This document shows, one piece after another, positions 1 to 9,273 of a stretch of DNA of 55,560 nt (position 1 is its first letter; every line of letters starts with the position of its first letter). The notes beneath the pieces are model-generated. The model made no database searches, was not told where the DNA came from, and saw nothing but the letters and a program-made list of their open reading frames with translations. Location of the stretch: the NCBI RefSeq assembly GCF_002735645.1, contig NZ_PDZG01000028.1:1-55560 (forward strand), in the 5' to 3' direction. Made by a program: the position numbers and the translations under genes. Source of the stretch: Iodobacter sp. BJB302 (GTDB taxonomy: Bacteria > Pseudomonadota > Gammaproteobacteria > Burkholderiales > Chitinibacteraceae).

Positions 1-2
1 AT

Positions 3-92
3 TACATCCATTACTATAACCACGACCGAATCAAACTGAAGTTAAAAGGGCTGAGTCCTGTGCAATACAGAACCCAGCCCTTGAGCGCCTAG
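3..92 (+). pseudogene. IS3-family transposase (OrfB), C-terminal end only
   Basis: Reading from base 3, 29 codons are open to a TAG at 90-92. The peptide contains YIHYYNHDRIKLKLKGLS and ends SPVQYRTQPLSA. This is the typical C-terminus of IS3-group (IS150-like) DDE integrases, which end in a conserved YNxxRIKxKLKGxSPVxYR block. The 5' part lies outside the window, so the element may be complete upstream. It is followed directly by a matching terminal repeat. Confidence 0.85.
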
Positions 93-101
93 CTTTTATA
101 C

Positions 102-126
102 TGTCCAACTAATTGGGGTCAGTTCA
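102..126. mobile_element. right terminal inverted repeat of the IS3-family element
   Basis: The stretch reads TGTCCAACTAATTGGGGTCA followed by GTTCA. Its reverse complement begins TGAACTGACCCC, the usual tip of IS3/IS150-group inverted repeats. It lies 10 bp after the transposase stop. The left repeat is outside the window, so length and target duplication cannot be judged. Confidence 0.7.
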
Positions 127-158
127 GACAGGGGCTTTTTGCATCTTCATTGAGAGTT

Positions 159-1796
159 TTATAAATCCAGCGCCGCGGTCAGATCGCCCGGAGGCTGCGC
201 GCCGCGAGCCTTAAAGGCGGCGTTACGCAATTGAATGCCTTCTAGTTCGGGCAAATCATGCACTTTACTGATAAAGCGGATGATGGAAGTGGTGTCATAG
301 AGGGTGTGATCCACCGTACCTTTTTTGGCGAAAGGCGAAACAATAATGGCGGGGATGCGGGAGCCTGGCCCCCAGCGATCGCCTTTAGGCGGGGCAACGT
401 GATCCCACCAGCCGCCGTTTTCATCATGGGTAATGATCACCACCATGTTTTTCCACTGCGGCCCGCTCATTAAGTGTTGCAGCACATTGGCCGTGTGCTG
501 ATCGCCCGATTGCACATCGGAATAGCCCGCATGCATATTTAAATTGCCCTGTGGCTTATAAAAAGCCACTTGCGGCAGCGTGCCTGCCACGGCTGCGGCG
601 ATAAAGCGGTTGGAAATCGGGCTGTCGCCCATGCCCGCATCTAATAAATGCGTTTCGCGTGCTTGGGTGCCCGGTGCAAATTGTTTGAAATAATTGAAGG
701 GCTGATGGTGATATTGAAAATTAGGTGCATCTGCGCCGCCTTTACCATCCAGCGTTGCCTGCCATGCGCCGCCATACCAAGCCCAGCTTACTTTTTTAGC
801 TGAAAGTAAGTCGCCGATGGTGTTGTAATCTTGCGGTGGCAGTGTGCCTGGGTCTGCCGGATCGGCCAGAAGCGGATCGCCGCCAGGGGCAGGGGGCACG
901 TAGCTGGGCTGATAAGGCGGGGCCATGGTATTTACGGCGTAGCCATCGGGGGTAATGGCGCCGCTATTGATAAATTTGGGCTTGCCATCCATGGCCGATG
1001 CGGGGGATTTGGGGCTGATCGCCAGTTGAAAGCCCTGTGGCCCATCGCTTAATACGGCAATTTTTTCTTTGGCGGGGCTCTGTGCTGCATTGAAGTATTC
1101 CGGGGTGCGGCCAGAAATCAAAAACTGATGGTTCAGGTAGGAGCCACCAAATGCCGCCATAAAGAAGTGATCGCATAGCGTGTATTGACGGGCGATTTGC
1201 CAAAGATTCAGGTTTTTGGCTCCTTCGCTGTAATGCCCCATGACCAGTGCCCCAGAATCGCCCCATGCGACAAACTGATCATTCTTGCCACCGTTGATTT
1301 GCATCTGGTTGTGATAAAACAAATGGCACAGATCGCGGGTAATCACCGATTCCGGCAGCAGTGCCCCGGCCTCGTCTTTGAGTGCAAATGGGGCATTAGG
1401 CAGGCCGCTGATTTGTTGCTCATCTATAAAATAACGCTTGCCCGCCACCATCTGCCCGCGTTGCACCAGCCCACCCCAAATTTTAGGCAGGGTCGTTAAT
1501 GGCTTGCCATCCCTGTCCAGCTGGGGCGCGTATTGTGCGCTGGCTAAAGGTGCGGCCACGCCTGGGAAATTACCGTAAAGATTATTAAAACTGCGGTTTT
1601 CTAAGTAAATCACGACGATATTTTTTACTTTATCTTTTAAATGCTGCTTGCCTGCCAGACTGGTTTTTTGAGCGGTGGGCGATTTGGCATCGCTCATCGC
1701 AGGCAGGGTATATGCAGCACCTATTGCGGCCAGCCCGCCTAGTAAGCGGCGGCGGCCTGGATCGCTTGGTGCAGATGATTTTGGTTTCTTGCTCAT
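159..1796 (-). CDS. Tat-exported phosphoesterase (acid phosphatase / phospholipase C superfamily)
   Basis: This 545-residue protein of the PF04185 phosphoesterase family hydrolyses phosphate esters, probably in the periplasm. The N-terminus has a twin-arginine signal, GRRRLLGG at about residues 14-21, followed by a hydrophobic stretch. The mature protein opens with the family's metal-site block IVVIYLENRSFNNLYG (about residues 60-75). It also carries GGSYLNHQFLISG near 215 and the late metal-binding motif HDENGGWWDHVAPP near 455. Length is normal for the acid-phosphatase branch. The gene stands alone: its 3' end is about 33 bp from the IS3 terminal repeat, and its start is separated from the next gene by about 125 bp. 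Substrate (phosphomonoester or phospholipid) cannot be decided from sequence. Confidence 0.88.
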   Translation of the reverse strand: MSKKPKSSAPSDPGRRRLLGGLAAIGAAYTLPAMSDAKSPTAQKTSLAGKQHLKDKVKNIVVIYLENRSFNNLYGNFPGVAAPLASAQYAPQLDRDGKPLTTLPKIWGGLVQRGQMVAGKRYFIDEQQISGLPNAPFALKDEAGALLPESVITRDLCHLFYHNQMQINGGKNDQFVAWGDSGALVMGHYSEGAKNLNLWQIARQYTLCDHFFMAAFGGSYLNHQFLISGRTPEYFNAAQSPAKEKIAVLSDGPQGFQLAISPKSPASAMDGKPKFINSGAITPDGYAVNTMAPPYQPSYVPPAPGGDPLLADPADPGTLPPQDYNTIGDLLSAKKVSWAWYGGAWQATLDGKGGADAPNFQYHHQPFNYFKQFAPGTQARETHLLDAGMGDSPISNRFIAAAVAGTLPQVAFYKPQGNLNMHAGYSDVQSGDQHTANVLQHLMSGPQWKNMVVIITHDENGGWWDHVAPPKGDRWGPGSRIPAIIVSPFAKKGTVDHTLYDTTSIIRFISKVHDLPELEGIQLRNAAFKARGAQPPGDLTAALDL

Positions 1797-1920
1797 GATG
1801 TTGTCCTGAAAAAGGCCGTGTGCGGTTGTTGTGCCTTTATTTCATCATAAGAAGCGGTGGGGCTTAAAGAGATAAGTTCATAAAATTGTAATTTTACTGA
1901 AATACAAATGAAATATTGCC

Positions 1921-2526
1921 TTAGTGATCAATAAACTGGTAAGGCTGAAATTTTTGTTTCAGGTATTCGCCGTGGCTGATGAGTTTATCGGCGTCTTCGC
2001 TGTATAGATCGGCGGCGATTTCTGTCAGCTCATTGTGCAGCAGCACCAATTGCTCGGTGAGCAGCGTTTGGGCGGTTTTGCCATCGCGCAGGGTGTGCAT
2101 TTTGGCAAAGCTGGCGGGCAGCGCCAGATAATTACCTATGGTGGCGGGCAAATCACGGCTTACGGTATTGGCTAGTTCAATGCGGGCGGTGGCAGGAAAA
2201 GCAGGGTTGGCAAAGCGCGGTGCCAGTTCATGAATCAGTGCTTGAATCTGGCCAAGGCGGTCGCGTGGCCCGGCGGGCAGGCGTGGGCCAAAATCGGCAC
2301 AGATGGCGTCGATGGCCTGATCAACCGGCATTTGCGGCAGTTGTTCTAAAATAGGCGGGCGGCTTGGGGGCAGAATCAGCCAGCCAAACAGATAGGCACC
2401 GATTGTGAGCGGCAGCCACCACGCGTGGATAATCCCGCCAAAAAACAGCGCCAGCACCAACAGTGCGCAGACGCTGCCAGCGATATTGCGATTGCTGTAA
2501 ATAAATAGCATCAGGCGGGTCGGCAT
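1921..2526 (-). CDS. XpaC-like membrane protein of the TelA operon
   Basis: The protein has 201 residues. Two hydrophobic segments near the N-terminus (about 16-32 and 36-53) are followed by a soluble helical domain. It contains RDLPATIGNYLALP, then a long helix to the C-terminus, resembling the XpaC (5-bromo-4-chloroindolyl phosphate hydrolysis) family that accompanies TelA proteins; the assignment rests on layout and context. Its ATG overlaps the stop of the upstream vWA gene by one base (TAATG), so translation is probably coupled. It is the last gene of the four-gene operon running from 6485. The biochemical role is not known. Confidence 0.7.
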   Translation of the reverse strand: MPTRLMLFIYSNRNIAGSVCALLVLALFFGGIIHAWWLPLTIGAYLFGWLILPPSRPPILEQLPQMPVDQAIDAICADFGPRLPAGPRDRLGQIQALIHELAPRFANPAFPATARIELANTVSRDLPATIGNYLALPASFAKMHTLRDGKTAQTLLTEQLVLLHNELTEIAADLYSEDADKLISHGEYLKQKFQPYQFIDH

Positions 2527-4106
2527 TACTGGTAGCCCCGGATATCTTTAAACGCGGCTTGCAGGCCGGCTTTGTTGGCGTCAAAAACACGGCCGCCACT
2601 GGCTTGGGTCAGCACTTCCAGCTCCTCACTTTTTGCCTCGCCAAAGAGGATGGCAAAAATACGAATATGCTTTTGCCGGGGCTGCAGCGTGCCAAACCAT
2701 TGTTTGAATTCTTCCAGCGTCATGCCGTCATTATTGATGCCATCGGTCATTAGTAATAAGGAATAAACGCGGTCCGGGTCTTTGCTCTGGCGTAGCAGTG
2801 CAGCCTCATACGCGGCTTTAGCAGCGGTATAAATGGCGGTGCCACCGGTGGTTTGCAGCTGGCTGGCGTAATCACTAAAGGCTTGCAGCAGCTTGGCATT
2901 GCTGGTTTTATCGCTGCTTAATGACCAAAGCTGCTGGTCTTCTACATGATCTGAAAAGCGCAGCAGTGCAATGCGTTCTCTGTCGCGCAGCCTGGCATAA
3001 CGGCCAGACAGGCTGCTATCGCCGCCAGCCAAGCCCGTCAGCGATTGGCGCAGTTGCTCAATCCGCGGGCCTTGCATCGATCCGCTGACATCCACCACAA
3101 AGGTTGAATCGGCAGGGCGGCGCAGCGTGTTGAGGTAGGCATCCAGCAGGCCGTCTACCACTTCTAGCTTGGCGGGAAAGGCCAGCTCAAAATAATCTTG
3201 GCTGGCGATAATGGGTTTGACGGATGCATTCACCGGCAGGCGATAGCTGGCTTTATTCATGGCCTGCTGAAATTCTGCGCCTTTCAGGTAGGCCACGAGT
3301 TTGTCGTAAGCGGCGCGCTGTGATTCTTTAAGCAGCATAAAAGGATAATCAGCAGTGATGACGCCATCCTTAGGGTAGATCAGCGTCAGCGGCTCTTTTA
3401 AGCGGCTATTCATGCCATGCAATACCGATGCGTAATTGACGATGCCATCCAGATTAGCCGCTTCTTTTTCATACACTTCGGCCAGCCAGCCCGATGATCC
3501 GGCGGTAAGGGATTGCGCCTTAGCAAAGGCGGTGAGGGTTTTAAAATCGATGTCTTTTAGCTCCAGCGCGTCGCCCTTACCCGCTACGGCCGAGGCTAGG
3601 CCCAAGATCGCGGCAAAGCCGGTGTTTGAGCTGGCGGGGCTGCTCATCGCAAAATGCAGCTTGCCAGCACCTGCTGCATCGGCAATATCACGCCAGCTTG
3701 GCGCGTGGTTGGCATCGGCCCAGCCAAGCGCTTTGGCTTTGTTGGTTTTGAGCCCCAGTACGACCGGCGAAATCATAGTGCGCTCGCTGGCCTTAATTCT
3801 GGCTTTGGCGGCTGGAGTGAGCAGCGCATATTTATTGCTGGCCAGCCAGGCAAAATCGTACTCCGCCCCCGATTGGATTTGCTCTACGGCATCTAAAGTA
3901 CCCGCGTATTTCAACTTAAGCTTGATGCCGGTTGCTGCCGTAATTTGCGGCAAAAGCGGCTCGATATCCTTAAGCTCAGAGCCCGCCAACACGGTGAGTG
4001 CGTCGTCGTTGAGAAGGGCTGCCATTTGCGGTGTTTTTTCGCAAGCAGTCAGTAAAAATAGCGTGGCAAGCAGCAGGGCAAACGTTTTGCGCATAGTGGG
4101 GCTCAT
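2526..4106 (-). CDS. lipoprotein with periplasmic-binding and von Willebrand A domains
   Basis: This 526-residue protein has a lipoprotein signal peptide ending LLTAC (Cys about 22). A substrate-binding-protein-like region (about 35-315) resembles the family-1 extracellular solute-binding fold. A vWA domain (about 335-520) has a complete MIDAS: DVSGSMQG, then the Thr of GGTAIYTA, then the Asp of LLMTDGINNDG. A metal-dependent ligand contact by an envelope-anchored sensor is therefore likely. Start choice is uncertain: an in-frame ATG four codons downstream (4094) gives the more usual MRKTFALLLA signal. It lies 19 bp after telA and overlaps the XpaC-like gene. Binding-protein/vWA fusions next to TelA are known from predicted ter/tel stress-response neighbourhoods; the ligand is unknown. 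Confidence 0.8.
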   Translation of the reverse strand: MSPTMRKTFALLLATLFLLTACEKTPQMAALLNDDALTVLAGSELKDIEPLLPQITAATGIKLKLKYAGTLDAVEQIQSGAEYDFAWLASNKYALLTPAAKARIKASERTMISPVVLGLKTNKAKALGWADANHAPSWRDIADAAGAGKLHFAMSSPASSNTGFAAILGLASAVAGKGDALELKDIDFKTLTAFAKAQSLTAGSSGWLAEVYEKEAANLDGIVNYASVLHGMNSRLKEPLTLIYPKDGVITADYPFMLLKESQRAAYDKLVAYLKGAEFQQAMNKASYRLPVNASVKPIIASQDYFELAFPAKLEVVDGLLDAYLNTLRRPADSTFVVDVSGSMQGPRIEQLRQSLTGLAGGDSSLSGRYARLRDRERIALLRFSDHVEDQQLWSLSSDKTSNAKLLQAFSDYASQLQTTGGTAIYTAAKAAYEAALLRQSKDPDRVYSLLLMTDGINNDGMTLEEFKQWFGTLQPRQKHIRIFAILFGEAKSEELEVLTQASGGRVFDANKAGLQAAFKDIRGYQ

Positions 4107-4125
4107 TAGCTGGCGATCAAATGGG

Positions 4126-5325
4126 TTAAAGCTTTACCGGCCCATCGCTGGTGCTGCTGCTTAGCGATTGGCGCACGCTTTCACCCTGTGCCCGGTCTAC
4201 ATAGGTTTGGGCGCGCTCGATTTGCTGGCGGATTAACTCATTATTTTTGCCCATTACGCCGATGGCTTCAGAGCGAAATTTATCCATTGCATCCATTGCG
4301 GCAAAGGATTGATCAAACATCGATTGAATCCGCTCAATGCCAATCAGCGGCGAGCTGGCAAATTCACCGGTTTTTTGCACATGGGTATTGAGTGCCTTGC
4401 CACTTTGTTCGATCAAATCGCCAATGGTGCCGGACACGCCTTGCAGCATATTCATCACTTCAATTTGATTGCCGGTCGCGCGGGCCACGGTGGTGGCAAC
4501 GGCCAGTGCCGACATCCCGGTGGTGGCCACGCGGCTGCAGCCATTGGCCATTTCACGGCCGGTCTTTTTTAAGACTTCCATCGCCATATAGCCGTTGACG
4601 GTAACGGCCATCTGCGTTTGCATATCGCTGACATTTTGCCTTGCATAAAACAGCACTTCTTGTTCCAGCGCACGGGCGCGCTCGGCATCGCTGGTTTTAA
4701 GCCTTTCCACTTCACCGGCCAGGCGCTGGTCCAGCTCGCGGGCAAAGTGAATTGCGGCCCCTAGTTTTTGCATCGCATCCCACAGCTTTTGCTTGATGGT
4801 TTCAATCTCGGCGGCGTCTTTCAGCATATCGTCGCGGGCGGCGTGCACCTGCTGTAATGCCGTATTGAGCTGCGTGCCTGCGGATTGAAACTTGCGAAAA
4901 TATGCTTTGAGCTTGTTACCAAAGGGGATCAGGCCGAGGATTTTATTTTCGGATAATAAATCGCCCTGCTTACCTGGGTTTAGTTCATCCAGCTGGCCGC
5001 GTAATGCACCGATGGCTTTAAAGGCCGCGCTATCTTCAACACCCGCCAGATTGCGATCCATAAACCGGCCCGTCATCAGGCCCGCTGCCTGCGAGATTTC
5101 TTCTCTGCCCAGATGAAACGCGGCATCCAGCTTTTGTTTAAAGCTATCGCTGCTAACATCTTCAGCCACCAGCGCACTGACAAAGCGGCTAACTTGTTCT
5201 TCAACTTTGTTTTTAAGCTCGCTACTGAGCGGTGCCATTTCTGGCGCACGCTCTGCAGGCACCGCAATCACGGCTTCCGGTGGGGTGAGCACGAGGGCTT
5301 CTGGGGGCTGCAGGGTATCGCTCAT
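4126..5325 (-). CDS. TelA/KlaA-family toxic-anion resistance protein
   Basis: The protein has 399 residues, mostly alpha-helical and without a signal peptide, matching the PF05816 TelA family in length and layout. Recognisable blocks are NKILGLIPFGNKLKAYFRKF (about 125-145), the coiled helix with ELDQRLAGEVERLK near 200, and EQEVLFYARQNVSDMQTQ followed by GYMAMEVLKKTGREM (about 225-265). A long C-terminal helical region includes ALAVATTVARATGN. TelA proteins are linked to tellurite, colicin and envelope-stress tolerance, but the mechanism is unsettled. Genes on both sides encode envelope binding proteins, which points to envelope stress sensing rather than tellurite as such. Confidence 0.88.
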   Translation of the reverse strand: MSDTLQPPEALVLTPPEAVIAVPAERAPEMAPLSSELKNKVEEQVSRFVSALVAEDVSSDSFKQKLDAAFHLGREEISQAAGLMTGRFMDRNLAGVEDSAAFKAIGALRGQLDELNPGKQGDLLSENKILGLIPFGNKLKAYFRKFQSAGTQLNTALQQVHAARDDMLKDAAEIETIKQKLWDAMQKLGAAIHFARELDQRLAGEVERLKTSDAERARALEQEVLFYARQNVSDMQTQMAVTVNGYMAMEVLKKTGREMANGCSRVATTGMSALAVATTVARATGNQIEVMNMLQGVSGTIGDLIEQSGKALNTHVQKTGEFASSPLIGIERIQSMFDQSFAAMDAMDKFRSEAIGVMGKNNELIRQQIERAQTYVDRAQGESVRQSLSSSTSDGPVKL

Positions 5326-5381
5326 GGTGTGCTCCAGTTGGATGTGTGGGCTTGGGATTACTTCAGCTGGCCAGGCTGAAA

Positions 5382-6485
5382 TTACTTCAGCTGCTGAGCA
5401 ATGCCTTCAATCATGCGCTCCAGCATTTCAAAGCTGGGCGGGTCGATCACGTCAACAAGGGTGGTGGGTGCTGCGAGCTTTTTCTGCTTTAGAAACTCAG
5501 AAAAATGCGCAATTGCGCTGCCCCGATAGCCATACTCGGCAGCGAGCTTTTGCAGCTCAGGATCGTGCTCCAGCGCCTCACCCACCCGATTGCCCGCTTC
5601 GGTAAACGGCACCAATACATGCTTGGTAAAAGCGGTGGGTTGTGGATAGAGCAGCAGCATGTCTGGGTTAGGCTGGGGGAGCTTGGATTGGAATTCTAAA
5701 AACTGCGATTCATACACCATCACCAGCGGCGCTTTGCCAATGCCCATGCTGGTGTAATCATCAAATGGCCCGGCGGAGCTGGATTCTTGAAACCCTTGCT
5801 TAAGAAATAGTGGGCTGACTAAGGGCAATATTTTTTGCACTTCTGCATCGGATTGCACCACATTATTATCATTGAGTAAGTAACTTGCCAGCGCTAGATA
5901 CATGGCCCCAGAGTTAGACTTACGCACGTCGGTGCTAGAAATTAAAATCGAGCGGCCGCTATCGTAAGCGGTGTTGTTTTTTAGCTCACGCCAGCGTTTA
6001 CCTGCGCTAATAAACTCCAGTAAGCGCTTCATATCAATAATGTAGTAAGCCCCATCTCGGCGCTGTACTAGGCCGTTGCTTTCCAGCATGGGAATCAGTT
6101 TTTGCCATGAGGCTACGGCCATGGGGGTAAAAAAAGGCGTGTAGAGTTTTTGCGCCTTCATCACTTGCTTTAGCCGCAATGCCGCAGGGCTGCCTGCGGG
6201 GTGGCCAAAATCAAAGCTTATTAAATCTGGATGCACGGCCATCTCGCGCGAGCCGGCTTTTTGCACTTCTACTTGCAAACCCAAGCGGGCAAAGGCTTGG
6301 ATGACTCGTGGGTCGCGGTAAAACGGCTCTTTTTCAGAGCCAATTAAGCCACGAGCCAGGGTTAGCTTGCCAGCCTGCGCCGCTGCGCCATCTGTTTTTT
6401 GCTTATCGTGAGCAGAAAAAAATAGCCCGATTAAAACGGCTATTCCCAGAATGCCAGCCAACAGGGGGCCAATAATCTTGCGCAA
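5382..6485 (-). CDS. periplasmic-binding-like protein heading the TelA operon
   Basis: The protein has 367 residues with an N-terminal membrane anchor or uncleaved signal (about 5-24, GPLLAGILGIAVLIGLFF). The rest resembles a type-2 periplasmic binding protein: a first lobe with LTLARGLIGSEKEPFY, an ILISSTDVRKSNSGAMYLAL hinge block (about 185-205) and a late VLVPFTEAGNRVGEAL block. No permease or ATPase gene is nearby, so it is unlikely to serve an ABC importer. As first gene of the operon, 56 bp before telA, it is probably a ligand-sensing partner of the vWA lipoprotein. The 3' end carries a short duplication: the last codons CAGCTGAAGTAAT recur 23 bp downstream. Function is inferred from context. 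Confidence 0.7.
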   Translation of the reverse strand: MRKIIGPLLAGILGIAVLIGLFFSAHDKQKTDGAAAQAGKLTLARGLIGSEKEPFYRDPRVIQAFARLGLQVEVQKAGSREMAVHPDLISFDFGHPAGSPAALRLKQVMKAQKLYTPFFTPMAVASWQKLIPMLESNGLVQRRDGAYYIIDMKRLLEFISAGKRWRELKNNTAYDSGRSILISSTDVRKSNSGAMYLALASYLLNDNNVVQSDAEVQKILPLVSPLFLKQGFQESSSAGPFDDYTSMGIGKAPLVMVYESQFLEFQSKLPQPNPDMLLLYPQPTAFTKHVLVPFTEAGNRVGEALEHDPELQKLAAEYGYRGSAIAHFSEFLKQKKLAAPTTLVDVIDPPSFEMLERMIEGIAQQLK

Positions 6486-6776
6486 AACTGCTCCTTTAGC
6501 AAATTGATGTGCTGTGCATGACTTAAGCCTGACAGGCCGTCAGCGGCTGTTGGCGTGTGGTTCGCTGCCGTAAATTAAAGCTCAATCCGTATTTACTTTC
6601 AGTAATTGTAGGTATATAGCGTGAGTATGTTTAAGAATATGCGTGCAGTGTGTTACAAGTAAATGACAGGCTGGTGATGAATTTGGGCGGATAAGGCTTA
6701 AGGGGGAGACAAGCAGACGTAAAAATCCACACCGCAGCAGGGCGCCTTCCCTTAAATGGCAGGTCTTGATAAAACA

Positions 6777-7595
6777 TCAAACGCCAAAGCGTTTAAACCA
6801 ATCCAGCATCATTTTCCAGCCATCCTGAGCTGCGGCAGGGTGGTAGCTGGGGCGGTAATCTGCGTTAAAGCCATGGCTGGCATTGTCGTAAACAACGATA
6901 TTAAAAGGCTGGGCTTGCGGGCGCAGCGCTTTACGCATTTGCTCTACCGATTCAAGCGAAATGCCTTGGTCTTTGCCCGCGTATAAGCCTAAAACCGGGG
7001 CCTTTATTTTTTGTGCAATATCGATGGGGTGCTGCGGATTACTGCTGCTGGTTTGCCCTGTCAGCCGCCCATACCAGGCCACGCTGGCTTTCACTTTGGA
7101 GCTATGCGCAGCATACAGCCAGGTAATACGGCCTCCCCAGCAAAAGCCTGTGACGGCAAGGCGTTGTGGATCTCCGCCATGCGTGGCCGCCCATGCTGCT
7201 GTGCGGTCTAAATCAGCCAATACCTGCTCATCCGGCACTTTGCTGACTAATTCTTTGACCAGTAATTGCGTATCCGTAAACTGGCGCGGGTCGCCCTGGC
7301 GGTAATACAGCTCAGGTGCAATGGCTAAATAACCCAGCTTGGCAAAACGCCTGCAAAGATCCTGAATATGCTCGTGCACGCCAAAGATTTCCTGGATCAC
7401 GATCACGGTGGGCAGTACCTGAGTGCCTTGCTCTGGCTGTGCGCGATAGGCTGGCATCTCCCCTATATTCACCGGCCCTGCCAGTAAACCCTGGCTGGCT
7501 GTCTGAATAGTGGATGCTGCAACCGGCCTGACGGCAAGGGCAAAGCCCGTGGCTAAGCTGGATTTAAGGAAAGCACGGCGTGCGGCTTCAGGCAT
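6777..7595 (-). CDS. Tat-exported dienelactone hydrolase family protein
   Basis: This 272-residue alpha/beta hydrolase of the DLH family is predicted to hydrolyse lactone or ester substrates. The catalytic triad is visible: nucleophile Cys in GFCWGGR, Asp in YAGKDQG and His in NASHGFN. The N-terminus ([20 protein letters not shown]) is a twin-arginine signal, so it probably acts in the periplasm. The ATG at 7595 is preferred because GGAAG lies 5 bp upstream; ATG 7610 and TTG 7616 are alternatives. Exported DLH-like proteins of this layout are common in proteobacteria and the physiological substrate is usually unknown. Confidence 0.85.
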   Translation of the reverse strand: MPEAARRAFLKSSLATGFALAVRPVAASTIQTASQGLLAGPVNIGEMPAYRAQPEQGTQVLPTVIVIQEIFGVHEHIQDLCRRFAKLGYLAIAPELYYRQGDPRQFTDTQLLVKELVSKVPDEQVLADLDRTAAWAATHGGDPQRLAVTGFCWGGRITWLYAAHSSKVKASVAWYGRLTGQTSSSNPQHPIDIAQKIKAPVLGLYAGKDQGISLESVEQMRKALRPQAQPFNIVVYDNASHGFNADYRPSYHPAAAQDGWKMMLDWFKRFGV

Positions 7596-7670
7596 GGCTT
7601 CTTCCAACATAAGCAATCAGTTTCTAAAATGAAGAGCGGCACATTTAATGGGGCATCGTTGATGTATCCG

Positions 7671-8444
7671 CTAGCGTTTGGCCAGCGGCAGGTGGCCTGT
7701 TGCAGGTTTGGCAAATAAGAAGCCTTGAAAATAGCGCACGCCAAAATCCCTGAGCGTTTTTAATTCGGCGGGGGTTTCTATGCCCTCGGCAATAATATCA
7801 ATGCCTAATCGTGTTGCGGTCAGTAATACCCCGGCCACAATCGCTTGCTTGGCATGGTTGCTATCAATATCACGGGTTAATTCCATATCTAATTTAATGA
7901 CATGGGGCTGAAAGGTGGCCAGCAAATTTAAGCCTGAGTAACCCGAGCCAAAATCATCAATTGCCGTGGTGAAACCTTGTTTGCGGTATTCGGCAAAAAT
8001 ATTTTTAAGGTGCTGGGTATCGCTGACCTGCTCGCCTTCAGTAACTTCAAACATCAGCCTGCTGGCAGGAAACTTAAATTGATCGCTGGCTTCCAGCGTG
8101 GCTCTGATGCATGTTTCAGGGCGGTAAACAGCATTGGGCAGAAAATTAATACTTAATTTGCAGTCTGGTATTTCAACTAAGCCGCAGGCCACAGCCAGCT
8201 CGATGGCTTTAACCCTGCATGCCTGATCAAAGCGATAGCGGTTTTCTGCGTTTACCTGCTCAAGGATAAATTGTGCCCCCTAGCCATCGATTCCTCTGAC
8301 TAAGGCTTCGTAGGCGTAAGGCGCTCCACTTTCTATATCAATAATCGGCTGAAAAGCCATGGTGAATTCAAAGCCCAAATTTTTGGCGTCTCTGCAATCT
8401 TTGCAACTGGATGGGCTGAAGGGGGTGGAGAATTGCGTGTTCAT
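7671..8444 (-). pseudogene. EAL-domain c-di-GMP phosphodiesterase interrupted by an amber codon
   Basis: One continuous frame of 258 codons encodes a stand-alone EAL domain, but codon 55 is TAG (8280-8282). Before it lies FTMAFQPIID and the signature YEALVRG; after it the frame resumes without a shift as GAQFILEQVNAENRYRFDQA. The remaining EAL motifs are intact: LSINFLPNA, FEVTEGE, the metal-site block DDFGSGYSGLNLL and AEGIET. CAG to TAG is the simplest origin. The start at 8444 is chosen because AGGAG lies 6 bp upstream. Without readthrough the product is a 54-residue fragment. A downstream GTG (8192) could give a truncated protein lacking the EAL Glu. The rest of the domain shows no decay, so the mutation looks recent. 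Confidence 0.85.
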
Positions 8445-8653
8445 CTTGCTCTCCTCTGAGTGAATCATCCTGAACAGACTAAGGGTTTGCCGGTTTACCG
8501 CTTATGCCTCGAATTGATCTTTTTTAGCCTTTCTGCCTGACTTTGTTTTTTGTAAGGTTACATACTGTTTTTATAGATAGTTTAGTTATGATGTATTCGG
8601 TTTGCATGGGAGGATTACTATATTTGCCCTTATAGGCTTTTTAACCGTGCCGT

Positions 8654-8998
8654 TTAGTTTTGATATTCCCGCAATAAAGCTTTCACTTTGGGGGCAAGCG
8701 GTGAGTCTTTGGGCAGGCGCTGATTCAGTTTATTTAAGTCGGCAGCAATAGTGTCGCATCTGAGTTTATCCATTTCCTGGCTTACTTCTTTATCCCGCTC
8801 TGACTGATCACCCCCAAATTCGCCTGAAAAATGCAGGCAATCTTCGGCGCGGCGGATGATTTTTTTTGTTTTCTTGCCGGAGGCGGGCGATGCAGCAGGC
8901 GTGCTCTGGCTGCTGATATGGGGTTTAGTAAAAGGGGCTGGGCTCTTATTGCAGGAGATCAGCGTGAGCGCCATCAGCAAAATAAATGAAATTCGCAT
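8654..8998 (-). CDS. small lipoprotein of unknown function
   Basis: The protein has 114 residues with a typical lipoprotein signal, MRISFILLMALTLISCNKSP, whose lipobox LISC places the acylated Cys at residue 16. After a Ser/Pro/Ala-rich linker, a short domain has two further cysteines (EDCLHFSGEFGGD and MDKLRCDTIA) that could pair, then a terminal helix ending LLREYQN. No known family was recognised. It is monocistronic, with about 185 and 275 bp gaps on either side. Confidence 0.7.
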   Translation of the reverse strand: MRISFILLMALTLISCNKSPAPFTKPHISSQSTPAASPASGKKTKKIIRRAEDCLHFSGEFGGDQSERDKEVSQEMDKLRCDTIAADLNKLNQRLPKDSPLAPKVKALLREYQN

Positions 8999-9229
8999 TG
9001 TTTTTAATTTTCAGTAAGTCGTGGTGCCTGAGCAGAACGATTAAGCTTCAATAAAAGTTGTGCCAGACCGTGGCTTGTATTCAGGATGCTCAGGCGTACA
9101 TTGGCCTTAGGGTAGCCCGTAAGTGATTATGGTGAATGCTGTCAGCCTCAGACAGCATTTAGTGTAGAAGAGTTGTGGAGTTAAGGCAAAGAGAGGAAGG
9201 CTTGTTTGGGTTACGCCTGCTACAGTCGC

Positions 9230-9258
9230 AAAAAACCACACCGCGGCTGACGGTGTGG
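9230..9258 (-). terminator. intrinsic terminator downstream of the NlpC/P60 gene
   Basis: Read on the minus strand, an 8-bp stem CCACACCG / CGGTGTGG with a 7-nt loop is followed by six T residues. It lies 15 bp past the stop codon of the peptidase gene. Confidence 0.8.
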
Positions 9259-9273
9259 CTGGGTGGGGGTGAT

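Noticed and set aside
3436-4164. Long plus-strand open frame (242 codons) opposite the vWA lipoprotein gene
   Set aside because: It mirrors the real gene; the minus-strand product has signal peptide and MIDAS motifs, while this frame has no recognisable features.
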